DNA of 64,000 nt from Pleurostoma richardsiae (taxonomy: Eukaryota > Ascomycota > Sordariomycetes > Calosphaeriales > Pleurostomataceae). The position numbers and the translations under genes were made by a program. The notes beneath the pieces were generated by a model, which was not told the origin of the DNA, ran no database searches, and saw nothing but the letters and a program-made list of their open reading frames with translations. This document shows, piece by piece, positions 20,907-33,147 of this stretch (positions are counted from its first letter, which is position 1; each line of letters begins with the position of its first letter). The DNA lies in the NCBI GenBank assembly GCA_030052745.1, contig JANBVO010000021.1, positions 124,001 to 188,000 on the forward strand, given 5' to 3'.

Positions 20907-23525
20907 GGCGCTTCCTTGGGATCCTGTTGGATCGTCGTCTGGACTCGAAGTTTGGTGTCCAAGATATGGTTAGTCTGGCTGACAGTAGGTAGCCTGTCGA
21001 CTGTGGAATCTGCTGGCTGGATTTGGCTGTTGCGAGCTGGAAGGCCAGCCAGGCCGGAATGTTAAAAGGTTCGTAACAGTCACTCGTGTGGGTGCTGCTG
21101 TCGTGCACGAGAAATCGACTATACCGTAGGTATCGAAGGTTTTAGTCGTAGGTCGTAGGTGAGGTATGCTCGTCTGACTGTAATGGAATGAAGCAGAAAC
21201 GCAGCGGGTGCGTGGTGAGGGACGGTTGTCGTGGTTATGTTGGTTCCCGTAGAAACGCGGTGGCTGGGGGGATGGTTGATCTTTCGGGGAGGTTGGTGGG
21301 GGGTTTGAAGCGCTGACCCCAAAACTCGACAAGGACGCCGCAGGTCGTAACACTCGCTGCAAGCAAGTAAACAGCTCACGGTCAAACCGATCGAAATAAA
21401 ATCACCTGAATCTCTGCTTCTTGTCGTAAAGGAGTCGCCGAGTGTATTCTGTTCTTTGTGCTGCCCAAGTCGCCGTATCCTGCGCTGCAGAAAAGTGCAG
21501 GGGACCAATGACGTCGAGTAAACAAACTGACCAGGCAACGGCGACAGTCAGCTCAGACCAACGGAAAGGCCCCACTCTTCAGAGACAGGCCCGGCGGCGA
21601 CGGCTCCGTCCGCCGTGAGTCAAAGTGGAGCCGGTGTGTTTCTGGCCGGCCCCACCTCGCCTTGACAACGGCACCGGTGGAGGTACCTTCGTCTAAGCAT
21701 CTACGGGGGGCGTGCGAACAAGACGAGCGCTTCCCAGGGTCGAGTCTTCCGATACGGAGAACAGACAGGTCTGAGAAGCTATGGGCTCGTTCGTCCTAAG
21801 AGATTCCTTATCACACTGGGATCACCCGTTGCACGAAACGGTTGCTGACCGATCGGTCGTTTCAGGCCTGTATCACACGTCCTCGTGTGAGAAGGCGTAA
21901 CCGCCCAAAACGTGATAGAGGTGAGCTGATCTAATGCCAATGTCCGTAGAGAACACCACCGAACGGAACTCCCTTTGCTACCGCAGCTCTGGGATCTCCG
22001 TATCTAGTGGCCGTAGGCCCAAGGACTACGCTTAAGAGATGTCGTGACCCCTCCAGGTCAGGACGTGTCGTTTCGAAGGGAAGACGAAGGTGAAATTTGG
22101 GCCGTAGGAAATCCTTGCAGGCATCTAAGTAGCAATAAGAGCGATACTACGAACGGGGATGGAGAGCTTCAACGTGCAGCACTTGCCCTCTGTGGATAAA
22201 GTAGCAATCAACAGGCGGGAAACTCTGCGAGTCAAGAGGAGAGCACTTCTCCGCTCCCCCTGTCATTCATCTGTATAGATAGCTATATGGTATGTGTGGC
22301 ATATGTGCCCTATCTCCAATTTACCTATCAAGCTGAATCCACCAACCCATATGATATAGTCGGTTCTCCTCCATCTATATCGACAATGGATCCTTCCGCA
22401 AAAAGGTCGATGTATGCCATGCCATCCGCAGTCCCTCCCAATGAGACAGAACTTCCCGCCCGCGCCTGTGCCACCGACCATCCATGCTGTCAATCCACCC
22501 CGATCACGCCGTATCCATGCCGTGAGACCTTCTTAGTGCCTCTCCAGCCCCTAAAGTGCAGTTGAGGCGCGGGCAACAGCCTCCCAAGAAACGAAGTCCA
22601 AAGAAGTAATAGTATAAGTGGCCCAGACATTATAGCATGACCCTGGGCGACAATCCCGCCCCCTCACCCCTTGAAGACAATCTAGAACATTAACCCTGAG
22701 ATGGCATGCCTCCCTTTTTGCAAAAAAAGGAACAACTTCTCGCCCCTGCAAGAAGCGTGAACTTCCATTGTCGTGTACAGATCTAACCAGTCCAGCTCTT
22801 GACGCCACGCAAATGCGAAACATGCTTCAGGACAGAAGGCATCGCAACTGCACGGCACAGCTAGTCCTCCTTCTCTGTGGGCGAAAAGGGAAATGAAAAA
22901 AAAAAAAAAAAAAAAAAAAGCAATGGAAAAAGGCAGTAAAATTGAGGCATCGCTAGAACAAATTTGACCTCGTACAAGCAACTCGACTGCTTCGATGAAA
23001 AGAAACACCTCGGCTCAGCAACTTGAAAATATATTGAATAGAGTTGTCCAGCTCGTGATCCCAGCATGAGATTCGACGGTGATAGCACGTGAACAAATTG
23101 GTATCCAGCAGAAAAAGGTATTCAAGACCAGACAAGCCTGGCTAAACGTGTAAAAGGGAGGTATCTTGTACGACACCTCCTTTCTGCCCTCGCCTTTTTG
23201 GGGGTATCAACTTTTCCGGCCAACAGTGACACAGCAAAGCCCTCCCAAGAAAGTAATAGCAAAGGGTATATGAACATATAAGGCAGCGTAACGTATATCG
23301 CGAGTAGCGCAAAGTGGGCCGCAGGCTAAGAACGTAACGTTGAGCGAAGATCTGAGTCGCTCGCTCTGAAACGAGATATGTTGAAGGGGAGATGTGCAGA
23401 AATCAGATTATCAACAGCGATGTCCATGGGCGCTTCCATTGGCGTCCTCATTAACTTCATCGGATGTGGCCGTCATCAACGTCATAGCAGTCGTTTCTTT
23501 GTGTCGCGTTGCAGCTGTGGCCTGC
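20907..23525. other. Intergenic region with poly-A tract
   Basis: 2.6 kb. It holds the promoter of the membrane-protein gene, a small inverted repeat (TCACACG/CGTGTGA at 21873-21890), a palindrome GACCGATCGGTC at about 21847-21858, and an uninterrupted 24-base A run at 22896-22919. ORFs here have no recognisable features. Confidence 0.55.
22896..22919 (+). repeat. Poly-A tract, 24 bases
   Basis: 24 consecutive A residues in intergenic DNA. I see no flanking target-site duplication or element body to mark it as a retroelement tail. Confidence 0.9.
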
Positions 23526-25172
23526 TTAGACCCAACCATGAGGAGTCGTAGGCCGTGGCGGGTAACCATAGCCATACGAATCAAAAATCGGGACTGTGCG
23601 AGTGTAGGACCCAGCCTGGGAGTTGGATCGGGCCCGTGTGGGAGGCCGTTCAATCCGCGGCGGCCGCGAGTCCTCAAGATAATAAGAACTGCCTTGGTCG
23701 CTGTCACCTCTATGGGTGCCACCGGCTGAGCGGGAGTTGATGTTGATTTCAGCATCCCTACACTGCATCTCAGCACCGCCGACCTTGAGAGTTGCCTCTC
23801 CCTTCACTCGGATGGTGATATCCTCGTCGTTAGAAGAACGCGTGGTACGTGTTGTAGCCGACCGCCTGTAGTCGCTCTCATCCCGGCTGCCTGAGCTTCT
23901 GGTGGAGCGACTGCTGGTTGCGCCGTTCTTCCCTGCTTTGCGGAGTGTCTCTGCCGTCAGTGGTACAGTGGGCCCGCCGTTGACCTCGTCCTGGTAGGTG
24001 CTCGCCGTGCGGAGTTTGTCCTCAAATCCGCTTCCAGTGCCAGAAGAAACGCTCTGGCCGTAATAAGAGTTTCGACGGCCCGCCTTGCCGGCTACTTCCG
24101 TTCGATAAGACCCAACCTCGTAGATAACAGAGGGAGCCCCAACGCTAGGCCGTCGCACAGGTGCGTGGGCGTTGTAGTCATACGGCGTCAGTGGTGACGC
24201 GGCTCGGTACATGGAGCCATCACCGTCAAAGTCATCATCCTCAAAGCCCACCCGCCTGGAATAAGGCGCGCTAGGAGGCGGAGGGGGCGCAAATGGTGAC
24301 GCACGTAAGGACATTGGCCGCGCTGAGGCTGGCCGAGCTGGCGGCGGCATCCGCATCCGGTCCTCCTCTTCTCTCGCTTTCCTCGTTAGGGAGTTTCTCC
24401 GGATGAGGCGGCCCTCGTTTTCCTGTTCGTAATCATCACCACCATACTGTATAGCAGGAACAGAACGATTGCCGATTGCAGACTGCGGGCGGTTAAAACG
24501 GGCGAGCAGTTGCTGGTGCTGTTGAGGACGACCTCCCATATACTCCGACTGAGGCGGCATGGCTGGCGGTGCCAGGGGGTAGGGGGCTGGAGCGGCCGCC
24601 CATGCCTGTGGTGGGTATGAGGTCGGCAGCGTTCCTAGAGCTGGTTGTGTGTAATATCTCTGATTCGAGAGGGGTGGCCGTGATGGGCCGTAATAGCTGG
24701 TAGGTCTGGTAGTGTGTGCTCGCGGTCGTGATGAGGTTGTAGTTGTGACAGGGTCGACGCCGTAGTATGAAGAGTCGTCACTCGGTCTCCGGTACGAGTT
24801 CGTCTGCAGGATGGGAGCGGTCTTGACGTGTTTGGCGGATGGCCGGTTGATAGTCACCGTCTTCTTGCCACTGGAGGGCTTCTCTCTCGCCCGCTCCCTG
24901 TCTCTGTGACTGGACTTCATCTTAGTTTCTCTCCTCTCAGCGCTGCTGGGCTGGGCGGTAGAATCAGAGTCGGTGAGGCCGTTTCCGGGCGACGACGAAT
25001 CTCTCCTCGATCTTTCCCGCCGTGTTCTGCCAGTATTGGGCTGCTCTCTTGGGGGGCTGGGCGCTGTAGAGGCAGCGTATGTGGAATTGGCGTATGTTTT
25101 GGTGTCCTCGATAGCATTTCCTCCCTCGTCGACCTCCTCCATATATGCCACCTTCCTCTCCTTGGATGACAT
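23526..25172 (-). CDS. Disordered Ser/Arg/Pro/Tyr-rich protein, conserved fungal, unknown function
   Basis: 548 residues in one exon, starting at the first ATG of the frame (MSSKERKVAYMEEVDEG). Composition is strongly biased: Arg, Ser, Pro and Tyr, with RRxS-type sites likely to be phosphorylated, and a central Pro/Ala/Tyr/Gln-rich stretch (about 150-235). The only part that looks folded is near the C-terminus (about 450-482), reading EDITIRVKGEATLKVGGAEM followed by QCRDAEINI, which suggests short beta strands and is the likely conserved core. The end is Tyr-rich (IFDSYGYGYPPRPTTP). No enzyme motif or transmembrane helix. A GCA/CAG-type triplet run lies about 230 bp upstream of the start. 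Function unknown. Confidence 0.75.
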   Translation of the reverse strand: MSSKERKVAYMEEVDEGGNAIEDTKTYANSTYAASTAPSPPREQPNTGRTRRERSRRDSSSPGNGLTDSDSTAQPSSAERRETKMKSSHRDRERAREKPSSGKKTVTINRPSAKHVKTAPILQTNSYRRPSDDSSYYGVDPVTTTTSSRPRAHTTRPTSYYGPSRPPLSNQRYYTQPALGTLPTSYPPQAWAAAPAPYPLAPPAMPPQSEYMGGRPQQHQQLLARFNRPQSAIGNRSVPAIQYGGDDYEQENEGRLIRRNSLTRKAREEEDRMRMPPPARPASARPMSLRASPFAPPPPPSAPYSRRVGFEDDDFDGDGSMYRAASPLTPYDYNAHAPVRRPSVGAPSVIYEVGSYRTEVAGKAGRRNSYYGQSVSSGTGSGFEDKLRTASTYQDEVNGGPTVPLTAETLRKAGKNGATSSRSTRSSGSRDESDYRRSATTRTTRSSNDEDITIRVKGEATLKVGGAEMQCRDAEININSRSAGGTHRGDSDQGSSYYLEDSRPPRIERPPTRARSNSQAGSYTRTVPIFDSYGYGYPPRPTTPHGWV

Positions 25173-25397
25173 GACGAGCACAGACCGGCGCAGCTCCTAG
25201 GCGGTGTACTGGAGCTGGATGTGGCAGGCGGAAGCGGAGGGCGGAGGCAAGGTAAGCCTCTTATGTCGAGGCGACACGTCGATGGAACCCGCCGGCCTGC
25301 CGGCCTAATGGCGTGAGAGTGCGTTGGACCAATTCGCGAGCGGTGGGTGCGGGCTGGGGTGCTGTCGAGGTGGGGATGGTGGATGTGGGCAGCAGAA

Positions 25398-25419
25398 GCA
25401 GCAGCAGCAGCAGCAGCAG
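25398..25419. repeat. (GCA)n triplet repeat
   Basis: About seven GCA units, upstream of the minus-strand gene that starts at 25172, possibly in its 5' UTR as (TGC)n. Confidence 0.8.
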
Positions 25420-28224
25420 GACGAGGCGGGGACAAAAGCGCTGGGGCTGGCTAGGCGGTATCGCAGCGTTGCGTGCGTGCTGCAAGCTGTGGGTGAGCGT
25501 GTGTTGTTTTCAGAGCGGCGGACTTCCAGAGGGAAGAAATAAATCTGGGACAGCCAGAGCGAGGATAGCGGCCGCGACGAGTTATATTGCTGGCGCACTG
25601 CGGGTGTGTGAGTGGGAAAGAGAGCGGGATCCCCCAGGGTGGGTATCTGAGCCAGAGGTCCCCAAGTCCCCTCCAGTGTGAGGCGGCGTAATAATGGGCT
25701 GTACCTTGCGGGTCCGTCCCGGTACGTACCCTGGGCACCAGTATCTTCCGTGCAGTCTTGTACCTATGGGGGAGAGGGGCGGCGAGTGGAGAAGAGGAGA
25801 GACAGGAGGGACAGGGTGACAGGGAGACAGGGAAGATCGAAGGAGTGGAGCAGCGAGGAGGGCTGATGATGGCTGCTGGCCGCTGGCTGCTGGTCTGTCT
25901 GGAGAGCAGAGATGGGTGGATGGATGGCTGCCAGACGGCCGATATGGCAGAAATGTGGTACGGTTGCCAGGTGCCCGCACGCCTGTCACTCTTCGTTTCG
26001 TCCAACGTTCCCTTTTTCCCGTCTCTTATCGATAGCGGGAGCCAGTCGGACGGGACGCGGGAAAGCTTTAACTTGGTGGGCCCCACAGTCAGAGTCGAGC
26101 GGAGGGGGAGTGAGGCGAAGAAACACCAAGAGAGTCGCACACCCCCTCTTTGGCTTCGGTACCTCCTGCTGGTATGGTGCTCTGGGCTGTGGGTTTGCCC
26201 GGCCAACTCAGAACCGAGCACGCCGTGGCACGCTGGTGGATTTCCGGCGTCTCGATCACTCTCTTCCTCTCTCTCCCTAGCCCGGTGGACTGCCGGAGTG
26301 ACTGGCGGCAAAGGGAGGGATGCAGGAGACCTGTTTCGTCGTCAACGCCGCTCCGTTTTCTGTTGGATCTCCAGAGCCGGCAGTCCGCTCTGTTAGCGAC
26401 ACCCTCGCATCCAGGCCGGACACGGGGCGCCAATCAGGGGCGCACTCACCACGCTCTGGCAGAAGGCGAGTGAGGTGGCCTCAAGTATCACCTCTGCAAT
26501 GTAAGCCTGCGAGGTACTCGTGGGGTCGGCTGGAAACTTGTGCGCTCGTGGATGGTGGACAGCGATGACTGTCCCCCATCTGCCTGCGCCTTGGACGTCT
26601 AGACACCTATGCAAGTAGGCGAAGTCTCCCCCCGCCAGTCCAATGTAAGGTGTCGATGGGTCTGCCTGCACCTTATGGATCGTTTGGCCGTCGAGGACCC
26701 TGGTGGAGCAGCTGGAGAGGCCTGGAAGGCGGCGGGAGGCGGGAGATGCTGCGAGGCGCTCCGACGCAGCTGGTCAGCTTGGGCGATCTGGAGCCCGGGG
26801 CGAAAAGCAAAGAGAAAAAGAATAGAGATGTAACGGCACGTCGGCCAGGCGAAGCTAGCCGAAATAAAACGACGCCAGAAACGAGCCGCCAACAGCCACT
26901 GATGTCGATACTGTCTCTTTCCGTTCGCTGCGATAATGCCCGACTTCGCCAGATTCTGCGCTTGGGTATCAACGGCGAGTCTGCTGCAGTGTGGGGAGGA
27001 AGCAGACGCTGTCAGCGACGCCGTCGGATGCAGCGCCCTAGCAAAGGAAATCTTAAAGACAATCGAGCTGCGATACTCAGAACGAGAAAAACGAGCCATC
27101 TGGAGAATGAGACCTCTTTTATCTTGAGTTGCTTTCCATCGTCTGACGGAGAGGCACCTGTCCAGGCAACGGCGCAGGCACTGCCAGTCCAACATGTCTG
27201 GCTGGACGCCAACACACACCTTTCTGTCGCGGGACAGTCTTCTGATTGGAGCCGATGTCCTGGAATGCAGGACTCTAGTCTATGCAAGCTCCAAGTCGTA
27301 CTAGCATGTCGTGGGAGGCGGCGGACTCTCATAATGTGGAGCATCCTGGAGCTCTCTGGACGGTAATGGAGTCATCTGTAAAGTGCTTGCAGCACTAGAT
27401 CGGGCCAGAGACGACGATGACAGCACCGCCATCATCTACGAGTTGATGCTGTTTTGCGCAGGAGCGTGTGGGGTGATGGCCTCAGCCACCGCGGCTCCGC
27501 AAACAAAACTGCGCGTTTCTCCAAACGCGCACAACTCTCTCTACGAGACAACCAAGAGCGAGATGGGGACGACAAATGGAGATCGTGGTAGGTAAATGTG
27601 TCTGCGCGCGCGCACGAGACAACGCCGACATACAGCAGGTGCGACAGCTCAGCGACAAGATCACCAGGCTGGTCCATCTCGGCAATCTAACAGTGAATCC
27701 AGTCGTTCGGATTGTTTACGGTTGCCTCGTCAATAGTGCTAGTATCTGCAATCGACCATTAATCCGCGATGTCAAAGCCAGCCGGCATGGATCACGTCGG
27801 TAATCACGATATCTCTCCTTGAGGAATGGATTGCGAGCGTTCATGACATAGTTGCTACACCTGCCGGCCTTCTCACCACAGAGACCCATTCGCTGTAAAA
27901 CTGTTCAGGACTAATTCTTGGCGCGATGCTATCCACGGCCGTGATACGGCGTTGAAGCCTTTTGGGATATATCACCTGCCAGTGCTTGACGCGGCGTAAC
28001 AAGAAAGAAGGTAGATGAGAACGCGGATATTAACAGCCTCTCGTCTGAGACCTGGTATGGTTCTGCACGACGGGCAGCCGATGATGAGCGCTCTGAGTCC
28101 TTCTGCAGCCTCTGACTGCAGGTCATGCTGCGGCGTGCCACCCCTTCTTGGTCACTGCAGATGCTCTCACCAAAGAGATCAACAGAAGCAGGTGGGAGAG
28201 ACATGCGGGAGATGGAAGGATCGA

Positions 28225-28727
28225 ACTAGCCTGGTGTTCCCAATGAGTCAGTCGAGTCGTACATCGACCTCCTCCGCGAGCATCTCAAGTGGTCCACATG
28301 GACGCGCAGGGTGGGGGATGTGGCTGCATACAAGGCATTGACGCAGGTGCAGGGATGTGGCCATGAAGAGAGAGAGAAGGAGGGAGACGGAAAGACAGGT
28401 TGCCAGCCCTCTCGGATACATGCCGCCAACCCTAGAAAACAGTCACGACGGTACTCCCGACTGTTGAAGGAGTCCCGTGACCGCCAGAGATGGGCCAAGG
28501 TGCCTACTGGTGACGACCATCATGGATATTATAGGCGCGACGATAGTAATCGAGGCATGCAATTGCTGTTGACAGAGTCCATTGCTTCTCTACCGGGCAA
28601 ATCATTAAGTATCACGGAGGCTGATGAAGACCAACTTAGATCGTCAGTCATCCTCGCTGTCTTTCTCGGCAATCTGTCCGGGCGAGGAGTGGGCATCTCG
28701 GGTTCGCCATCCAGCGATCTGCAGTAA
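28225..28727 (+). other. Coding-like open frame, unknown; possible 3' exons of a small gene
   Basis: The frame reads VESYIDLLREHLKWSTWTRR then VGDVAAYKALTQ directly after a possible acceptor (AACTAG at about 28229), and stays open to 28727, ending SGSPSSDLQ. The first 35 residues look protein-like; the rest is lower quality and may hide an intron (GTGCAG donor after ALTQ). No upstream exon with a start codon was found. Low confidence. Confidence 0.25.
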
Positions 28728-29838
28728 GGCACCACCACACACGCATCGCGAAGTGGGTTGGTGTTAAAAGAGTACAGCCTAGCATACTACGAATCTGTAC
28801 GCGACACCAAAAAGACATATCAACATGCACAGGTCCGCGTCCAAAGTACAGACCCGGTAAAAGAGTGCATCGAGAACCGTCTGGACAATTTGATCGCCCA
28901 GTTTGTGTCGAGGGACCGATCCGGCTTGACTCTTCAAGACACCCTCTTCTGGCCACACCGCCTTTTGTTCGCCTGCTTCTCTCCCACCGTCGCATCGAGC
29001 CTTACCCGGTTCTGAGCCCGCCGCCACCTCAGAATGCGCTAAGCTCCTTCATCATAACTGTACATAACTATACAGATAGAGGGTCGGGTCGGGAATAGTC
29101 AGTGAACAAACACCTCGGCAATGGTGGGAGAAATCGTAGCCAAGAGAAGGATGAGGCGGACGGGACCGTTGCGGTCGTAAGGTAGATAAATCACCACGCC
29201 CGGCATCTCGTGACACGCTGGTCCACCAGCAAGCAGGCACACCCCTGGATGTATCCGGAGTACGAAGTACACTGTCGCTTCATATGTCGGGGCGATGTCA
29301 GCGACAACAAGCCTCCTTGCCCCGGGGGTTCAACGCTCACCAATGCCACCTTCCGCAACTCGCTCGGGATATCAGGATAACTGGCATCTTTGCCGATAAT
29401 AAGTGCCGCATTCGGGCAAACGTCTGTCGCCTTGTCGCTGATCTCGGGGATCACAGGGCTAGCACCATATAGAGAAGCTTAGAAACTCTTGCCTCGTTTC
29501 TAAGGGGAAGATCAGACTGCGAACAGGATGTCCTGCTTAGGAGATCTAGGCAACATGAGAGTCTATCCGAGGATGCCGGCCTCCTCGTAAGACCATCTTG
29601 GATGCTGGAGCCTAGATAGCCGTCACGACAATGCAATACGAGCGCGAGGAAATTCTGTAGCTCTCTTACCAGCCCACCACTTCAAAGATCTGCCAAGAGA
29701 AGGATCATCGAGGTAGACTAGCAGCAGCGGGAACCAGTGGCAAGTATACGTCTCGATTCTGTTCTGATGCCTGAGCTCGGAGTACCAAACCGCTCAAAAG
29801 ACATCGGACAGTGAGGCCGACCCGACAGACAACACCCT

Positions 29839-30729
29839 TCACAGGGGTGCGATGCCCCGGACAGGCACCTCTACATCAGCGACGACGGCCCTGTGGTCCG
29901 ACAAGTAGACCCCGTCCTCAAACCGGTTGCACAGGGCACCGAAATTGATGAACTGGACCTCATTCGCCTGCCGCGCAAACAAAAAGTCGATCCTGGTCGG
30001 CCGCTTACCCGGCTCATCGAACGACGTGTACGTCATGGCATTCCCGTACCGCCTCTCCTCGGGGATCCTCGTCATGACGTCCGTCATCCCCGACCCGGGC
30101 GCCGTCATCGTCCTATAGCCGGCGTCCTCGGGCTTGCTGTTGAAGTCCCCTCCCAGGAACACGGCCGGCCGCGGCGACGCCCCAGCGGCGTCGTCCCCCT
30201 CGGCCCACGCCGCTGCGATCCGCAGGATCAGCTTCGCGCTCTCCTCCCGCGCCACGACGCCCACGTGGTCGAAGTGCGTGCTCATGACCACCACGGGCGC
30301 GCCGCTGGCCCGGTGCCGGAACCGGCCGACCGTCACCACGCGGTTAAGCACCGCGTCCCAGCCGCGCGAGGGCACCTCGGGCGTCGGGCTGAGCCAGTAG
30401 GTGCGGGCGCGCTCGCACTCCCACGCGTCGGCGCGGTAGAACACCGGCGAGAACTCGCCCGCCTCCAGGCCGTCGTCGCGGCCCACGCCGATGCGCGCCC
30501 AGCCCGGGCCGAGCCGCTCGTGCACATCGAGGAGCTGCCGGTGCAGCGCCTCCTGCAGGCAGATGAAGGAGGCGTCGCGGCCGGTGGTGGCGAAGCGGAG
30601 CTGGGCGCATATCCGGGGGCAGCGGACTGCCCAGGGCTGCTCGCCGGGGAACGGAGAGGTGGTGGCGTAGCGGATGTTGAAGGTGATGATGCGCAGGGGG
30701 AGGGGTGGGGTGTCTGTTGATGTGCCCAT
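29839..30729 (-). CDS. Endonuclease/exonuclease/phosphatase-fold hydrolase
   Basis: 296 residues, one exon, start at the ATG of MGTSTDTPPL (30729); the upstream open frame has no ATG. The EEP fold motifs are all in place: ITFNIRY (Asn 18), CLQEAL (Glu 60, metal ligand), STHFDHVG (His 152), GGDFNSKPED (Asp 195, Asn 197), RIDFLF (Asp 248) and SDHRAV (Asp 278, His 279). This set predicts a Mg-dependent phosphodiesterase or phosphatase. The family includes nucleases, inositol phosphatases and sphingomyelinases, and the substrate cannot be read from sequence. No signal peptide or membrane segment, so probably cytosolic. Transcribed away from the acidic protein gene 2.4 kb away. Confidence 0.88.
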   Translation of the reverse strand: MGTSTDTPPLPLRIITFNIRYATTSPFPGEQPWAVRCPRICAQLRFATTGRDASFICLQEALHRQLLDVHERLGPGWARIGVGRDDGLEAGEFSPVFYRADAWECERARTYWLSPTPEVPSRGWDAVLNRVVTVGRFRHRASGAPVVVMSTHFDHVGVVAREESAKLILRIAAAWAEGDDAAGASPRPAVFLGGDFNSKPEDAGYRTMTAPGSGMTDVMTRIPEERRYGNAMTYTSFDEPGKRPTRIDFLFARQANEVQFINFGALCNRFEDGVYLSDHRAVVADVEVPVRGIAPL

Positions 30730-33147
30730 GGTGACTCGTGTCTGTTTGTCTCTGATCTCCTGTCTCTGGATCAACTTGGAGCTCAATTGAACCCGCCTTC
30801 GGATTAAGCGAAGCTCTACAGCACAGCACTTATTCTCCGTGCGCGTCTATCGTCTCACCCGGACCTCTCATCCTTCAGCAACATGCAATACGACTCACGC
30901 CCTGGGGTCCTTTGCCAACTCACCTTTCTGGTTGGGTATGGTGCGTCGTTGACTCGTGAATAAGCTTCAGGGAGGACAGTGAAAAGAAGTGTCTCAGGCC
31001 GGTGGTCTTGGTTTACGTGTGACCCGAAACACGTGCGCAATCAACTTGCTAGGGCGGGGATCTTCCCGTCCCCAGCGTATTCCCGCGCTTGAGACGAAGT
31101 CTACAGGGTTAAGGACATTTCGAAGCTCGTCCGTTCACGCCTGTCATGTCCAGGTGCCTCACAGTAAGTCTTGGGCTCAATCAAGAAATTGACTCTTAGT
31201 TGCCCAGCCTCGAAGGATTCTGATCGCAACGGCACTCAAATTACAAGTGAGCTATTCCGCCTTGTCGCCCGTCGACTTCATGATGAGCTCGGTGAGGGGA
31301 AGCGACCGAGCAAGGGCCAAGCATGGGCCGGCCGTGAACGACGGGCACTTGGCTCGGGCCGCCTTCGGTCAGCAGCCCTGGTATCCTCTGGTTTGCAGGA
31401 CGGGCATACTAGGCTGGGCGCACATACCGTAACTCGCCCTGGAAATGTTGCATTCGTACTGACAAGGACATAAGACCACGCCAGTTTCTGGCCCAAAAAG
31501 GACAACTAGGCAAGATCAGCCTGGGAGCCATATTGAGGCCACGAACAGACGTTCGATGCGGCTACTGTGCAGAACACAGTGACACGGTTCCTGCTTCTGG
31601 GGCTTAGACGTCCGGGGTGACTCCTCGAATGGTTGGTGACGAAGCTGCATTGCCCCGATCTCACACACCGAACGCGTCGGACCCCATGAAGAAGGCTGTC
31701 ACTAGGACTCGAATGCGCCACCAGGACGCATCATGCAGGAACCTCTCGCGCACGTCGCGGTTCGTGAGTCCCCAGTCTAGGGCAAAAAAAGGCCCGGTTC
31801 ACGCTCAACACCATCGCCGTTCACACTCGGAACCTGAGCTCCGTCTTCACGGCCGGCATTCGTAAGTCGATTACACGGCCGCCACCCACACCAGGCTCGC
31901 AAGATATGGAGCTCACGGATCTGACGGAGGATTTCCAAGCAATATGGGGGTTCGTGTCCGCCAGCCTCTTGTCAGATGCCTGCCTTGTTGGTGCGCAATC
32001 GAGCCCGTGATGGTTGCCTCCATGTCTCAGCTTAGTGAGCTAAAATGCTGCGAACCGTCCGGGACGGCCAAGGCCCGTCACGGGGACTAGGGAAGTGGAT
32101 GAACCTCAGGCCGGGGGTTCCCTTATCGCTCGTTCTGGTTCATTCTCTCATCACCGCCCATCACTCATCACCCGGATGGTGTTCCAGGGTCTCTCCGGAG
32201 TCTCTTGGAGAGTGGCCAGGCGGCCGTGTATGTGGAACCTGTGAGCTCAGCGAGGGCCTCTAATGCCAACTTCTCCACGCTCCAAAACCAGCTTCCATCC
32301 CACCCTCCCTTCTCCGCGGCTTCTATGCCTCTCTTACTCCATTCCTGCGCCCCTTCAAGTTGCCCTCTGTCTGAAGTATTGGTCAGTAGGCGCAGCCCGG
32401 GAATGAATCATCCCCCCCTATTGGGCACATGCACGTGGAGGGCTCATCTTCACTCTTCGTGGTAGTTTGCCCCGCAAAGTGAGACCCTGGGAAGCTGAGG
32501 TGGACGGTGTGGAATGCCGGTGACCACCATCTCGCCAGCCCAACCCTCCAGGACGCTCACAAGGCAGCCCTTCTCTTCCACCACATTTGCCATGGCGCCG
32601 TCCCGTGGCCGGTGACCACTGTGAGAAATTACCAGATCAAGGTGGTGTGCGAGCGAGATTGCAACCTCCGCTCATGCAGGTGAGCCACGGTATATATCCT
32701 CTCCTCCATTTGTCCTCACTCAGCCGCTTCCCTTTTCGTGTCTGCTCCCGCTTTATCGCTCTGTCACGTTGCGCAGTAGCCGGTGGCTATCTGACCCTTA
32801 TTTCCTTTTCGGCTTATCTTGGACGGTGGAGGAAGCCCGACTGGTCATCTCTCTCTTTTCGTCTTCTCAGCTGTCGTCTTCCCCCACGGAAGAGAAACCT
32901 GAGTGAGCCGGCCAAGCCGGCGAGCCCTCGTTTACCCACATTCGGTGAGCGCCGTTCACGCCCGCCTGCATTATCACAGGTGCCTAGGAGGACTTTTTCC
33001 AACCAGTCATACCTGGCGCAGTTGGTGACCCGCCGTCCATCTTTATATCCCGAGTAGATATAACTAGTCCCCCCTGCCCACTTCTTCCCAAGCCCCTCAG
33101 GTATCAGACACAGAGTACCTCCGGTTTCTCTGAAAGAGACCCAAACC
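30730..33147. other. Intergenic region between divergent genes
   Basis: 2.4 kb with both promoters. The plus strand is pyrimidine-rich around 32690-32880, as is common upstream of fungal transcription starts. No ORF with protein-like features. Confidence 0.55.

Larger units (their letters stand above)
25173..29838. other. Long intergenic region, 4.7 kb
   Basis: It holds the promoter of the disordered protein gene, with a triplet run at 25398-25419 and purine-rich stretches around 25780-25860. ORFs at 25.4-27.4 kb overlap on both strands and show no protein-like conservation pattern. A short coding-like stretch lies at about 28234-28340 plus (separate entry). No gene recognised. Confidence 0.5.

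Noticed and set aside
19608-21065. 485-codon plus-strand open frame opposite the membrane-protein gene
   Set aside because: It is Ala/Arg/Leu/Val-rich with no domain, has the periodic GC of the true minus-strand gene and no independent promoter or family features; the minus frame has a TM helix and a conserved block.
22896-22919. Poly-A run as a retroelement tail
   Set aside because: No target-site duplication and no element body next to it.
25400-27370. Large overlapping ORFs on both strands
   Set aside because: Frames overlap on both strands with compositions set by GC skew; no motif, start context or splice pattern supports a gene.
29893-30720. 275-codon plus-strand frame opposite the EEP hydrolase
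   Set aside because: The opposite frame carries the complete EEP motif set; this one is Arg/Pro/Ala-rich shadow.
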